Positions 29,611 to 38,015 of a stretch of 38,015 bases of DNA are shown here, piece after piece. How positions within the stretch are numbered: the first letter of the stretch is position 1; each line of letters opens with the position of its first letter. The DNA comes from JALOAT01 sp041677345 (GTDB taxonomy: Bacteria > Pseudomonadota > Gammaproteobacteria > Thiohalomonadales > Thiohalomonadaceae): contig JBAYQE010000014.1 of NCBI GenBank assembly GCA_041677345.1, positions 1-38,015 of the forward strand. The letters run 5' to 3'. The notes under the pieces are model-generated. The model was not told the origin of the DNA, made no database searches, and was given only the letters and a program-made list of their open reading frames with translations. Made by a program: the position numbers and the translations under genes.

Positions 29611-32600
29611 TCAGAGTCGCTGGCGCCACCATTCGGTCATTTCGTGGGCCGGGAGGGGTGGGCTGAAGATGTAGCCCTGGAACACTTCGCAGTCCCGTTC
29701 TTCCAGCAATTTGCGTTCCTCTTCCGTTTCTACCCCCTCCGCCACCACGTCCACGTTCAGGCTCTTGGCCAGTGCAATGATGGCCTCGATGACGGCGCGA
29801 TCGATGGGGTCGCTGGGGAGATCGCGGACGAAGGTCTGGTCCACCTTGATGCGATCGACCGGGAAGCGGCGCAGGTAATTGAGGTTGGAATAGCCCGTCC
29901 CGAAGTCGTCGATGGCCAGGCCCACACCGGTTTCCTTGAGTGCATTGAGTGTGAGCAGGTTGTTTTCAGCCTCCTGCATGAAGGTGTTTTCGGTCAGTTC
30001 CACTTCGACATTGCTCGGCTTCACACAGGCCTGGGAGATGATGTCGCGCAAACGCTCGAAGGCGTCGCGTTGGTTGAACTGTACGGCAGAGAGGTTGATG
30101 GCGATGCGCGTGGGTGGCATACCGGCATGGAGCCACGCCGTGCCCTGGCGGCAGGCTTCACGCACCACCCACTCACCGATGGGGACGATCAGTCCACTTT
30201 CCTCGGCCACGCCGACGAATTCCGCCGGTGGCACGAGTCTGTCGTCGCGGCGCCAACGCAGCAGTGCCTCAACGCCCTCGACCCGCCCGGTACGCACATT
30301 GACCTGCGGTTGATAGTGGAGTTCGAACTCTGCCAAGTCGATGGCGCGCCGCAAGGCGTTCTCGAGGCCAAGCCGCTCGGATACACGGCGGTTGAGATCG
30401 GTGACGAAAAACTGGAAATTGTTGCGCCCACGTTCCTTCGCGTAATACATGGCCGTATCCGCGTTGCGCACCAGGATTTCGGGTTCGAGCCCATCTTCAG
30501 GGAACATGGCGATGCCGATGCTGGCTGTTACCTGCACCTCGGTGTCGGCGATGACACAGGGTTTCGCCAGCTCGTCCAGAATCTTCAATGCCACCTGGGC
30601 AACGTCATTCGGTGTACCAATCTGGCAGAGCAGCAGCAGGAATTCATCGCCACCTTGACGTGAAACCGTGTCTTCCCGGCGCACGCAATGGGTGAGTCGC
30701 TCAGCGACGATCTTGAGCAGTTCGTCACCGGCTTCGTGTCCCAGGGAGTCATTGATGTTCTTGAACCTGTCGATGTCCAGGAACAGCACTGACGCACGGG
30801 TACCGGTACGCTGGGCGTGGGCCGTACTCAGGCGGAGCCTGTCCTTGAACAGCACCCGGTTGGGAAGGCCGGTGAGTGCATCGTGATAGGCGAGAAAGTG
30901 GATGCGTTCCTCGGCCGCCTTGCGCTCGCTTACGTCCGAGCCGATGGCGATGTAGTGTTCGATGGTGCCGTGAGGATCCCCCGCCGCAGTGATGGCGAGC
31001 CAGAGTGGGAGGATTTCACCGCTCTTGCGGCGGTCGCGGATTTCGCCCTGCCAGTGTCCTGTAGTGTTTACCGCGTGCCACAGTTCGGCATAGAAGGTCT
31101 TGTCTTCCAGACCCGACGCCAGAAAGCGTGGATCACGTCCTACGGCCTCCTCGCTGGTATAACCGGTTAAGGTCTCGAAGGCACGGTTCACCGCAATGAT
31201 GCGGCGTTGGGCGTCGGTCACGAAAATGAGCTCGCCACTGCGTTCCAATACCGTGGCCCAGATGCGCGACTGCTCCTCGGCACGCCGCTCGTCAGTGACG
31301 TCGTGCATGGCGATCACCACTGCAGGTATTTTGTACCACTCGGTTTCCGCGGCCCGCATCTCCGCGATAACGAAGGAACCATCCAGTCTCAACAAGGTGA
31401 TTTCAGCCTTTTCACCGCCTACAACAGGAAACGCAAATGTGTGGCCGAGCAGGCACTCGAAGGGTCGCCCCAGCATGGCTTGCGCCGCGGGGTTGGCAAA
31501 CAGGATGCGCGCAGAGCGATCCGTCACCAGCACGCCGTCGGTATCGCGCTCCAGTACCGCGCGTAGGCTTTGTTCGCTGGCTTCCAGGTAGTTACGCGCC
31601 TCATCGCGCTCACGCCGCGAGCGCAGGGCACAAAGGCCATAGGCCAGATCGGCTGCCAGCTCCTTGAGGTGGGCGATCTCCTCCGTGTCGAACACCGCGG
31701 CCTCGTCGGAATGGAGCACCAGCACGCCCAGGTTCCTGCCGTTGTCCTTGAGCGGCAGACTGATGCATGCCAGCAGGCCGCGCTGGACCCAGGTTTGCTT
31801 GCCGGGCAGGTCCGAGGCCGCCACATCGCGGATGACGGTTGGCTCCGCCTGCGTCGGTGCCGTGACGCATTCCGGCATGCCGGGTTTGGGGCTCAGCAAC
31901 TCGCGAAAAAAGGCCTCATCGACATCGCCGAACCAGGCGTCCGGCAGGTTCGACGTGTGACCGTCACCGTGTTCGAGGGCGACCCAGGCAAGGCGATAAC
32001 CGCCGCGTTCCACCAGGATGCGGCAGACCCGGTCACGTAGTTCCTGCTCACTGGTGGCGCGCACGATGGCTGTATTACAAGCGCTGATGGTCTGCAATGC
32101 GCGATGGGTGCGCTGCATGGTTTCCTGCACACGCAGCAACTCGGTGACATCCTGGGCGGTGCCGATGAAGCGCTCCACACGCCCACCGGCATGGATGATC
32201 GGGTGCGCCTGGATGCGGGTACTGCGGGCGGTATCGTCCGACCGCAACAGGCGCACGGTCACATCCATGGGCCGTGCCTGCGCCACTGCTTCCTGTACGG
32301 TAGCCTCGAAAATCGTGCGGTCGTCGGGGTGCACCCGTGACAGCATGAGCTCAGGAGTGGGCTTGAACTGTTCCGGTGTCTCGCCCAGGATCTGATAGAT
32401 CTCGGCAGACCATTTGAGTCTGTCGCTGGTCAGATCCCATTCCCAACTGCCCACGTGGGACAACGCTTCGGTGGTTTCCTGCAAGGCCTTGCTGTGCCGC
32501 AACGCCACACGATCGCGCAACCCGCCCAGGGCGCTGGAAAGCAGGTGTGCAATGACCTTTAGGACGCGCACGTCCTGGTCGGTCCAGCGGCGTGCCTCGC

Positions 32601-33084
32601 CGACGGTTTCCACGCCGACGAAACCCTGGAAGCGCCCGCCCCAGGTCACCGCGGCCGCGAGGGCCGCCTTGATGTGTTGGGCCTCGAACAAGCGGCGTTC
32701 CGCCACGGCATCCACTGGGATCTCGGCGGCGTCGGACAGTACAAGCGCGCCGCTGGACAGTTGCGCGAACAACCAGGGATATGCCGCCGGGTACAGGTGG
32801 CGGCTGCCGTCACCAAGGTCCGGTATATGCCACGCCTGCGTGCGCTGCAACAGGTCGTCGTCCACACTCCTCAGGAACAGGTGACTGCGCTCCGCGTGCA
32901 GGAATTCACCGGTGAGGCGCAGGATCGGAGAGAGCTTTGCCTGGGCGTTTTCTTCATCCAGATCCACCAGCAGGGCGGCACAGGAGGCGATGAGCTGTTC
33001 AAGGGCAGTCTTCCGTTCCAGCGACTGATCATCAGCGCTGCGAGGCGGCATATCCATGAACACGAACCTCGTGGCTATGTACAA
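29611..33084 (-). CDS. multi-sensor diguanylate cyclase/phosphodiesterase (GAF-PAS-GAF-PAS-PAS-GGDEF-EAL)
   Basis: A 1157-aa cytoplasmic signalling protein. Order: GAF (about 25-190), PAS (about 205-320, VGSWEWDLTSDRLKWS), GAF (about 330-490, TISACNTAIVRATSEQELRD), two PAS domains (about 505-620 and 625-740), GGDEF (about 745-905) and EAL (about 910-1157). The cyclase motif GGDEF is intact with an RxxD inhibitory site (RRED) five residues upstream. The EAL domain keeps EALLRW, NLSAVQF, ELTENTF, DDFGTGYSNL and AEGVE, so both activities look possible. It has no membrane segments. It could feed c-di-GMP pathways, for example pilus or biofilm control. Confidence 0.9.
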   Translation of the reverse strand: MYIATRFVFMDMPPRSADDQSLERKTALEQLIASCAALLVDLDEENAQAKLSPILRLTGEFLHAERSHLFLRSVDDDLLQRTQAWHIPDLGDGSRHLYPAAYPWLFAQLSSGALVLSDAAEIPVDAVAERRLFEAQHIKAALAAAVTWGGRFQGFVGVETVGEARRWTDQDVRVLKVIAHLLSSALGGLRDRVALRHSKALQETTEALSHVGSWEWDLTSDRLKWSAEIYQILGETPEQFKPTPELMLSRVHPDDRTIFEATVQEAVAQARPMDVTVRLLRSDDTARSTRIQAHPIIHAGGRVERFIGTAQDVTELLRVQETMQRTHRALQTISACNTAIVRATSEQELRDRVCRILVERGGYRLAWVALEHGDGHTSNLPDAWFGDVDEAFFRELLSPKPGMPECVTAPTQAEPTVIRDVAASDLPGKQTWVQRGLLACISLPLKDNGRNLGVLVLHSDEAAVFDTEEIAHLKELAADLAYGLCALRSRRERDEARNYLEASEQSLRAVLERDTDGVLVTDRSARILFANPAAQAMLGRPFECLLGHTFAFPVVGGEKAEITLLRLDGSFVIAEMRAAETEWYKIPAVVIAMHDVTDERRAEEQSRIWATVLERSGELIFVTDAQRRIIAVNRAFETLTGYTSEEAVGRDPRFLASGLEDKTFYAELWHAVNTTGHWQGEIRDRRKSGEILPLWLAITAAGDPHGTIEHYIAIGSDVSERKAAEERIHFLAYHDALTGLPNRVLFKDRLRLSTAHAQRTGTRASVLFLDIDRFKNINDSLGHEAGDELLKIVAERLTHCVRREDTVSRQGGDEFLLLLCQIGTPNDVAQVALKILDELAKPCVIADTEVQVTASIGIAMFPEDGLEPEILVRNADTAMYYAKERGRNNFQFFVTDLNRRVSERLGLENALRRAIDLAEFELHYQPQVNVRTGRVEGVEALLRWRRDDRLVPPAEFVGVAEESGLIVPIGEWVVREACRQGTAWLHAGMPPTRIAINLSAVQFNQRDAFERLRDIISQACVKPSNVEVELTENTFMQEAENNLLTLNALKETGVGLAIDDFGTGYSNLNYLRRFPVDRIKVDQTFVRDLPSDPIDRAVIEAIIALAKSLNVDVVAEGVETEEERKLLEERDCEVFQGYIFSPPLPAHEMTEWWRQRL

Positions 33085-33114
33085 ATCGTGCGCTGTCGTG
33101 TCTCCCCGGGTGCC

Positions 33115-33414
33115 TCATGGATCGGTGGCTTTGTCCAGACCGAGCAGTGCGACGATTTTTTCTTGGTCGCTCAAATCACCCAGAATACGCACGGTAGGCG
33201 AGGGGCGGCTGCGTACCAGCATGGGGGTGGCGAACACATTTTCCGCTTCGGCTCGCTCGGGTTCCCGCAGCACGTCGACCAGCTCGATCCGGTATTGGCC
33301 AGGAATCAGGCGATCCAGTACTTCGCTCAGCGCGGTGATGGATTGCCTGGCATAGTTCTCGTGGTCCGCCACGAAGAGCAGGAGTTGATAAGACTTGGCT
33401 GCAACGTCACTCAT
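33115..33414 (-). CDS. KaiB-like protein
   Basis: A 99-aa thioredoxin-like-fold protein from ATG 33414. It matches the KaiB family: YQLLLFVADHENYARQSITAL, YRIELVDVLREPERAEAENVFATPMLV and PSPTVRILGDLSDQEKIVALLG. It overlaps the receiver gene upstream by eight bases (ATGAGTGA), so the two are co-translated. No KaiA or KaiC is in the window, and the neighbours are PAS kinases and receivers. KaiB in cyanobacteria works by binding KaiC and the kinase SasA; stand-alone KaiB-like proteins in proteobacteria have less defined roles, often stress-related. Confidence 0.88.
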   Translation of the reverse strand: MSDVAAKSYQLLLFVADHENYARQSITALSEVLDRLIPGQYRIELVDVLREPERAEAENVFATPMLVRSRPSPTVRILGDLSDQEKIVALLGLDKATDP

Positions 33415-33799
33415 GGAAAACGGCCTCGGGACCCTCGAAGACACTGCGCGTAATTTCGCGAATATCGTGTGCGCCGAGTGGTTTCTTTGCCAGCTGGAAT
33501 GTGACGCCTTCTTCCTGCAGCGCCTGCAACGGTTCGAGATAGGCCTGATAGAAGGCGGTGACGATATAAACCGGGCTGTTTGGGCTGAGACCTTTCAACC
33601 GGCGCAGGGTCTCGATGCCCCCCATGCCCGGCATACGCAGATCGAGGAATACCAGATCGGGCGGGTTCACGCTGAATTTCCTGAGCCCTTCCTCACCATC
33701 GGCCGCGGTATCCACCTCATAGCCTTCGGACTCGAGCGCGAGTGCGAAGGCGTCCCGCACGCTCTGCTCATCATCGATCACCAGGATGTGCCGCTGCAT
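33407..33799 (-). CDS. stand-alone receiver-domain response regulator
   Basis: A single REC domain of 130 aa from ATG 33799, which has GAGG six bases upstream; ATG 33811 would add four residues. It has the acidic pair in VIDDEQS, phospho-acceptor Asp53 in LVFLDLRMPGMGG, Thr in IVTAFY and Lys in AKKPLG. No output domain, so it would act by protein contact or phosphotransfer. It precedes the KaiB-like gene and is closely similar to the receiver at 36416-36802 (YIVTAF, KKPL or SKPL), suggesting duplication. It is divergent from the 801-aa kinase. Confidence 0.88.
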   Translation of the reverse strand: MQRHILVIDDEQSVRDAFALALESEGYEVDTAADGEEGLRKFSVNPPDLVFLDLRMPGMGGIETLRRLKGLSPNSPVYIVTAFYQAYLEPLQALQEEGVTFQLAKKPLGAHDIREITRSVFEGPEAVFHE

Positions 33800-33909
33800 G
33801 TCTGTCCTCATGCTTCCCAGAAGTCGGGATTCATTTACCAGTGTACCGTTTCACGCTCGGTGGTCCCCTTCCGCTCCTTCCTCCTTCGGTCGCGTACCGG
33901 CCAGTGCGC

Positions 33910-33938
33910 AATAAACTGACGATGCCACCATCGTCCAA
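33910..33938 (-). promoter_or_regulatory. candidate promoter for the receiver-kaiB pair
   Basis: On the minus strand TTGGAC (33938-33933), a 17-base spacer, then TTTATT (33915-33910) gives correct sigma-70 spacing with moderate hexamer matches, about 110 bases upstream of the receiver gene. Confidence 0.3.
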
Positions 33939-34013
33939 GCCTTGCTTTGCCGGGGGAGAGCGGCATCCCCATACGCGCCACATATGATCAATAGTGGATC
34001 CAAAATCACACGT

Positions 34014-36419
34014 ATGGGCAAACACAACGAAAATGAACCACCGCCGGAATGCACTGAAGGTCGTGCAGGGGGCTTGTCACCCCCGCGTGTGTGTCGTGGC
34101 ACGCGTATGCTACCCGCGTCCTGGTACACGGTGGCGGAGCGGTTGCTCGGCGTTGGCGCCTTGAGCTGGGAACCAGGCCGGGATCGCATGAGCTGGTCGG
34201 ACGGCCTGTATCAGCTCCTGGAGTACGAACACAAGGTCGAACCCACCTATCACAATTTTGTCACGGCCTTTCACCCAGAGGATCGACCGGAACTGTTGAA
34301 CCGGCTGGAACAGGCGCTGGATACTGGCGCCAGTTTCTCCCTCCGTCTACGCCTCGCGGAGGGTAGGCAGGTGGGAGGGCTGCATGTGGCTGCCATGCCC
34401 CTCACTGACGGAAAGCAACGCGTGGCGAGGCTGGATCTGGTGGTGGGGCGCGAGGTTCAAGCGCCGCAGGCCGCATCTACGCCCGCCGCCGGCGAAGGGC
34501 TGTGTGCAGAACCTGCGGTCAGGTTTGACAGGGAGTTGATGCGGGCCACCCTCGATGGCGTTTCGGACGTGATATTCGCCTTCGATGACACTGGGCATTC
34601 CACGCTTTGGAACCGGGCTGCGGAACTGCTCACAGGCAAGAGCGCCGCGGAGGTCATCGGGAGCCACGGCCTGGACTTGTTTCCGTTCCTCAGGCAGGTC
34701 GGTTTCGATGCGCTCTACGCGCGTGCGCTGGCGGGCGAACATGCCAGCCTCCAGGGCTGCCACGTCAAATTCCCGCACCAGGGACTCGACCATTACTACG
34801 ACGTCGATTTCGTGCCGCTCAAGGGTCTTGGCGGCGCAATCATCGGGGGCGTCGGCATCATGCACGATGTCACTGCCCTCAAGCGTGCCGAGCAGTCCCT
34901 GCGCCAACGTGAGCAGGAGTTCGAGGCCATCGCCGAAAACTCCCCGGACATCATCGTGCGGCTGGACCGGGAACACCGGGTCATTTACGTCAACCGTCAG
35001 GTCGAGTCCGTCACCGGTCGCCCCCGTTGTTATCTGTTGGGCAAGACCTGCCACGAACTTGGTATGGCCCCAGACCAGCAGGATCAATGGGATGCCCTGC
35101 TGACACAGGCCTTCGAGCGACAGGTGCGGGGGTACCGGGAATTCATCCTGGTGGACCTGCATGGTAAATGCCGTACCTTCGAATGGTGCCTGGTGCCGGA
35201 GCAGCAGGAAGGAGAGAAGGTGGGGACGGTACTTGCCATTGCGCGAGACGTTACTGAGCGCAGGCACATGGAAGAGGCCTTACGCCTCAAGGAAGAGGAA
35301 TTCCGCACCCTGTCGGAAAGCGTACCGGACATGATCACGCGCCTGGATCGGAGTCTGAGGCCACTTTACGCCAACCACGCCGCTGAACGGCACACCGGAC
35401 GTTTACCCGAGGACTACATCAGTGCACGGGGTGAGGAGGTGGACATGCCGGGTGCGCCACTCACACTCTGGAACAAGGTGCTGCCGCGCGTGTTCGACAC
35501 CGGTGAGCCGGCCACACTGGAGTTCTTTGTGCCTGTGCAGACCGGTACGCGGGTGTTCGAGACGCGCATCATCCCGGAACGGGAAAATGATGGTCCGGTA
35601 CGCAGCGTGATCACCCTGTCGCGCGACATCACCGATCGTAAGCGGGTCGAGGATCAGCTGCGTCAGGCAAACCGGCAGCTGCAGCGTGCCATGGACGAGC
35701 TGCGCATCAGCCAACGCCAATTCATCCAGGCCGAGAAGCTGTCGGCCCTCGGCACCCTGGCCGCTGGCATCGCCCATGAGTTGAACAATCCGATGATGGG
35801 CGTGATGAATTATGTGGATTACGCACGCCGTGTCGCGGTAAACCCCATGGCCAAGGAGATGCTGGAACGGGCTACACATGAACTGGAGCGCATGCGGGAT
35901 TTGCTCAAGAACATGCTCACCTTCACGCGGCCTGTGAATGAGCCGGTGCAACCGGTCGCGCTCGAGCGGGTGATCGAGGCCGCGTTGTCGCTCCTGGCGC
36001 CGGAGCTTCGCGCGCGCGGGATTGAGGTGGTTGTGGACCTCGCTGCCACGCTGCCCGGAGTCATGGCCCACGAGGGCCGACTTCAGCAGGTATTCGTCAA
36101 CGTGCTGATGAATGCGCGCGATGCCCTGGAGTCCAGTGTCACACGGCGGGTGCATATCCGTGCGGAGCCTGATGGCAGTGACGTGCGGGTGGATTTCACG
36201 GACAGCGGCCCCGGTATCCCTACCGAGATCCAGGACAAGATCTTCGATCCATTTTTTACCACCAAGCCGCCGGGGCGGGGTACCGGCCTCGGCCTTTCCA
36301 TTTCCCGCACCCTCATGCTGGAACTGGGCGGCGACCTGCGCTACCACAGGCCCGAGCAGGGCGGCACTACAATTTCCGTGGTCGTACCAGCAGCGGCCCA
36401 CGAGGACCTGCGTTCATGA
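34014..36419 (+). CDS. multi-PAS sensor histidine kinase
   Basis: Cytoplasmic sensor kinase, 801 aa from ATG 34014. In-frame ATGs at 33942 and 34107 are alternatives, and none has a strong ribosome-binding site. Four PAS-type domains precede the kinase core: about 35-125 (LSWEPGRDRMSWS), 165-285, 300-415 (IVRLDREHRVIYVNRQVE) and 430-545 (ITRLDRSLRPLYANHAA). The dimerization helix has His588 in GIAHELNNPMMGVMNY, and the ATPase domain has NVLMNARDAL, DSGPGIP and GTGLGLSIS. No membrane segment, so it senses something inside the cell. Its stop overlaps the next receiver gene (ATGA). Confidence 0.87.
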   Translation: MGKHNENEPPPECTEGRAGGLSPPRVCRGTRMLPASWYTVAERLLGVGALSWEPGRDRMSWSDGLYQLLEYEHKVEPTYHNFVTAFHPEDRPELLNRLEQALDTGASFSLRLRLAEGRQVGGLHVAAMPLTDGKQRVARLDLVVGREVQAPQAASTPAAGEGLCAEPAVRFDRELMRATLDGVSDVIFAFDDTGHSTLWNRAAELLTGKSAAEVIGSHGLDLFPFLRQVGFDALYARALAGEHASLQGCHVKFPHQGLDHYYDVDFVPLKGLGGAIIGGVGIMHDVTALKRAEQSLRQREQEFEAIAENSPDIIVRLDREHRVIYVNRQVESVTGRPRCYLLGKTCHELGMAPDQQDQWDALLTQAFERQVRGYREFILVDLHGKCRTFEWCLVPEQQEGEKVGTVLAIARDVTERRHMEEALRLKEEEFRTLSESVPDMITRLDRSLRPLYANHAAERHTGRLPEDYISARGEEVDMPGAPLTLWNKVLPRVFDTGEPATLEFFVPVQTGTRVFETRIIPERENDGPVRSVITLSRDITDRKRVEDQLRQANRQLQRAMDELRISQRQFIQAEKLSALGTLAAGIAHELNNPMMGVMNYVDYARRVAVNPMAKEMLERATHELERMRDLLKNMLTFTRPVNEPVQPVALERVIEAALSLLAPELRARGIEVVVDLAATLPGVMAHEGRLQQVFVNVLMNARDALESSVTRRVHIRAEPDGSDVRVDFTDSGPGIPTEIQDKIFDPFFTTKPPGRGTGLGLSISRTLMLELGGDLRYHRPEQGGTTISVVVPAAAHEDLRS

Positions 36420-36802
36420 CGAAGCGCATTCTGGCCATTGATGACGAGGAGGCGGTGCGCGATGCCTTCGTGCTGGCCCTCAGCGAGGCGGGCTATGAGG
36501 TCGAGACGGCGTCCAGCGGCGCCGAGGGCGTGGAGAAGGCAACGAGGAATCCGCCGGCATTGATCTTCCTCGATCTGCGCATGCCGGGGATGGACGGCAT
36601 CGCCACCTTGCGCGAGCTGTATCGTTGCTGCCCCAAGGTGCCGGTGTACATCGTCACGGCCTTTCATCCCGATTACCTCGACCAGTTGGCGCAGGCGGCG
36701 CGGGAGGGATTGCGCTTCGGCATCGCGAGCAAACCCCTTACGGCGGACCAGATCCGCTCCATTGCGTCGGCCCTGCTCGCGGGGCCGAAGATCCCGGGCT
36801 AG
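36416..36802 (+). CDS. stand-alone receiver-domain response regulator
   Basis: A 128-aa REC-only protein: IDDEEAV acidic pair, phospho-acceptor Asp53 in LIFLDLRMPGMDG, IVTAFH and SKPLT. It starts within the stop of the upstream kinase (ATGA), and the next kinase starts two bases after its stop. The tight kinase-receiver-kinase arrangement suggests shared phosphotransfer. No output domain. It is very similar to the receiver next to the KaiB-like gene. Confidence 0.9.
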   Translation: MTKRILAIDDEEAVRDAFVLALSEAGYEVETASSGAEGVEKATRNPPALIFLDLRMPGMDGIATLRELYRCCPKVPVYIVTAFHPDYLDQLAQAAREGLRFGIASKPLTADQIRSIASALLAGPKIPG

Positions 36803-36804
36803 CC

Positions 36805-38015
36805 ATGGAACAGTCCACCGAAATGGAACGTCTCCGTCGCGACCTCGACCAGGCGCGGGCAAGGGAACTGGGCGACACCCGGCGCGCCGTGCTCAACCTG
36901 CTCGAGGATCTGGATGACGATCGCCAGCGCCTGGCGCGCGCGGAGCAGGAGTGGCGCGCGGCCTTCGACGGCATCCGGGATGCCATATTCATGCACGACA
37001 GCGAAGGCAACATCACGGGCGCCAACCAGGCCTACCGCCTGCTCGCAGGCGAGGACCAAGTGCTGGGGCGGCCCTACTGGGAGGCATTTCCGCGGCGCGA
37101 CTCACCGCTGCCGGGTTGTCCCGAGCGGGGCACCGAGGAGCAGGAGATCGAGGCGGGCGGCAATGTCTTCCGCTCCCGTGCCTTCGGCGTGCGTGACAGC
37201 GAAGGCCGGTACCTCTTTTCCCTGCACATCCTGGAGGACATCACGGAACGGCGGCACAGCGAACTGGCCCTGCGCCAGCGCACGGAGGAACTGGCGCGAA
37301 CCAACCAGGCGCTTGAGAAGGCCATCAATGACCTCACCGCCGCGGAGCGGGTCCTGATCCAGGCGGAGAAGCTGGCCGCCATCGGCACGCTGGCCAGCGG
37401 CGTGGCGCACGAACTCAACAATCCGCTTATGGGCGTGATGAACTACGTCAGTTACGCACGCGGCAAGCTGGACGACCCCAAGGCGCAAAAGGCGCTCGAC
37501 GGCGCGACCCGGGAATTGCAGCGCATGGCGGGTTTCGTGCGCAACCTGCTGGTGCTGGGCCGCCCCACCGGCGAGGTGCTGGTGGCGGTGGACGTGGGCG
37601 AGGCGCTGACGCGCGCCACGGACCTGCTCGCCGCCGACGTGCGCAAGGCCAACGTGCAAATCGAGCGCGATATCCCGGACGATCTTCCCAAGGCCTGGGG
37701 CAGCCTGAGCAGCCTGCAGCAGGTGTTCATCAATCTGCTCCTGAACGCCATGAGCGCCATGGAAGGGCAGACGGACAAACGCGTCCGGGTCGAAGCATGG
37801 GTGGCGGACGACCGCCTCAAGGTGCGCGTGCAGGACAACGGCCCGGGCGTGCCCGCGGAGGCCCGGGACCGCATCTTCGAGCCGTTCTACTCCACCAAGT
37901 TCGAGGGGCAGGGCACCGGACTGGGGCTGCCCATGTCGCACCGCATCATGAGCGGTTTCGGAGGCAAGCTGGAATTGGAGGAGAGGCCGGGTCCGGGGGC
38001 GAGTTTCCTGCTCAC
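36805..38015 (+). CDS. PAS sensor histidine kinase (3' partial)
   Basis: An open frame from ATG 36805 that runs off the window end (403 codons seen). An N-terminal coiled coil (about 1-50, MERLRRDLDQARARELG) leads to one PAS domain (about 50-150, DGIRDAIFMHDSEGNITGAN), a second coil, a dimerization helix with His202 in GVAHELNNPLMGVMNYV, and an ATPase domain with NLLLNAMSAM, DNGPGVP and GTGLGLPMS. The missing end should be about 15-20 residues, unless a receiver domain is fused. The core resembles that of the 801-aa kinase upstream, so the two are probably paralogues. Confidence 0.88.
   Translation, partial: MEQSTEMERLRRDLDQARARELGDTRRAVLNLLEDLDDDRQRLARAEQEWRAAFDGIRDAIFMHDSEGNITGANQAYRLLAGEDQVLGRPYWEAFPRRDSPLPGCPERGTEEQEIEAGGNVFRSRAFGVRDSEGRYLFSLHILEDITERRHSELALRQRTEELARTNQALEKAINDLTAAERVLIQAEKLAAIGTLASGVAHELNNPLMGVMNYVSYARGKLDDPKAQKALDGATRELQRMAGFVRNLLVLGRPTGEVLVAVDVGEALTRATDLLAADVRKANVQIERDIPDDLPKAWGSLSSLQQVFINLLLNAMSAMEGQTDKRVRVEAWVADDRLKVRVQDNGPGVPAEARDRIFEPFYSTKFEGQGTGLGLPMSHRIMSGFGGKLELEERPGPGASFLL

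Overview
This window looks like chromosome from a GC-rich sulfur-oxidizing gammaproteobacterium of the purple-sulfur or Chromatiales/Ectothiorhodospiraceae type. The key evidence is a complete reverse-type dissimilatory sulfite reductase (rDsr) operon on the minus strand, in the order dsrA-B-E-F-H-C-M-K-L-J-O-P-[small ORF]-N-R. The genes dsrEFH, dsrL, dsrN and dsrR mark sulfur oxidizers rather than sulfate reducers. I cannot name the genus from sequence alone.

Layout. 1-2192 (+): an Mla-type lipid ABC transporter end (ATPase, MCE/MlaD protein, auxiliary lipoprotein). 2593-5819 (-): NfsB-like nitroreductase and a NarX/NarL-like two-component pair. 6056-19084 (-): the dsr operon, closed by an intrinsic terminator. 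19085-19606: a palindrome-rich divergent control region. 19607-21602 (+): a compact module of a 58-aa protein, a helical 232-aa protein, an orphan Cas6/Cmx6-like RAMP protein and a DsrC paralogue without the redox cysteines, ending in a strong terminator. 21795-23529: two divergent conserved proteins of unknown function. 23583-26383 (+): tmk-holB-pilZ-tatD housekeeping genes. 26506-29332: a cyclic-nucleotide-binding/rhodanese protein, a class V aminotransferase and an ArsR-type repressor. 29611-33084 (-): a GAF/PAS/GGDEF/EAL protein. 33115-38015: a signalling island of KaiB-like protein, two receiver-only regulators and two PAS histidine kinases, the last cut by the window edge.

How the genes work together. 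DsrEFH pass sulfur to DsrC, DsrAB (with the siroamide made using DsrN) oxidizes the sulfur to sulfite, DsrL links the reaction to NAD(P)H, and DsrMKJOP returns electrons to the membrane pool. The divergent module is the most interesting part. A CRISPR-type RNA endonuclease fold occurs with no CRISPR array or other cas gene in the window. It sits next to a DsrC-fold protein that cannot do sulfur-relay chemistry, and it faces the dsr operon. The dsr transcript itself has strong non-terminator hairpins at three gene boundaries (dsrA/dsrB, dsrC/dsrM, dsrP/dsrN). A testable idea is that the module regulates dsr expression at the DNA or RNA level.

Three nested-palindrome repeat elements lie in intergenic spaces (21629-21780, 26408-26489, 29451-29596). 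No tRNA, rRNA, CRISPR array, transposase or phage gene was seen.
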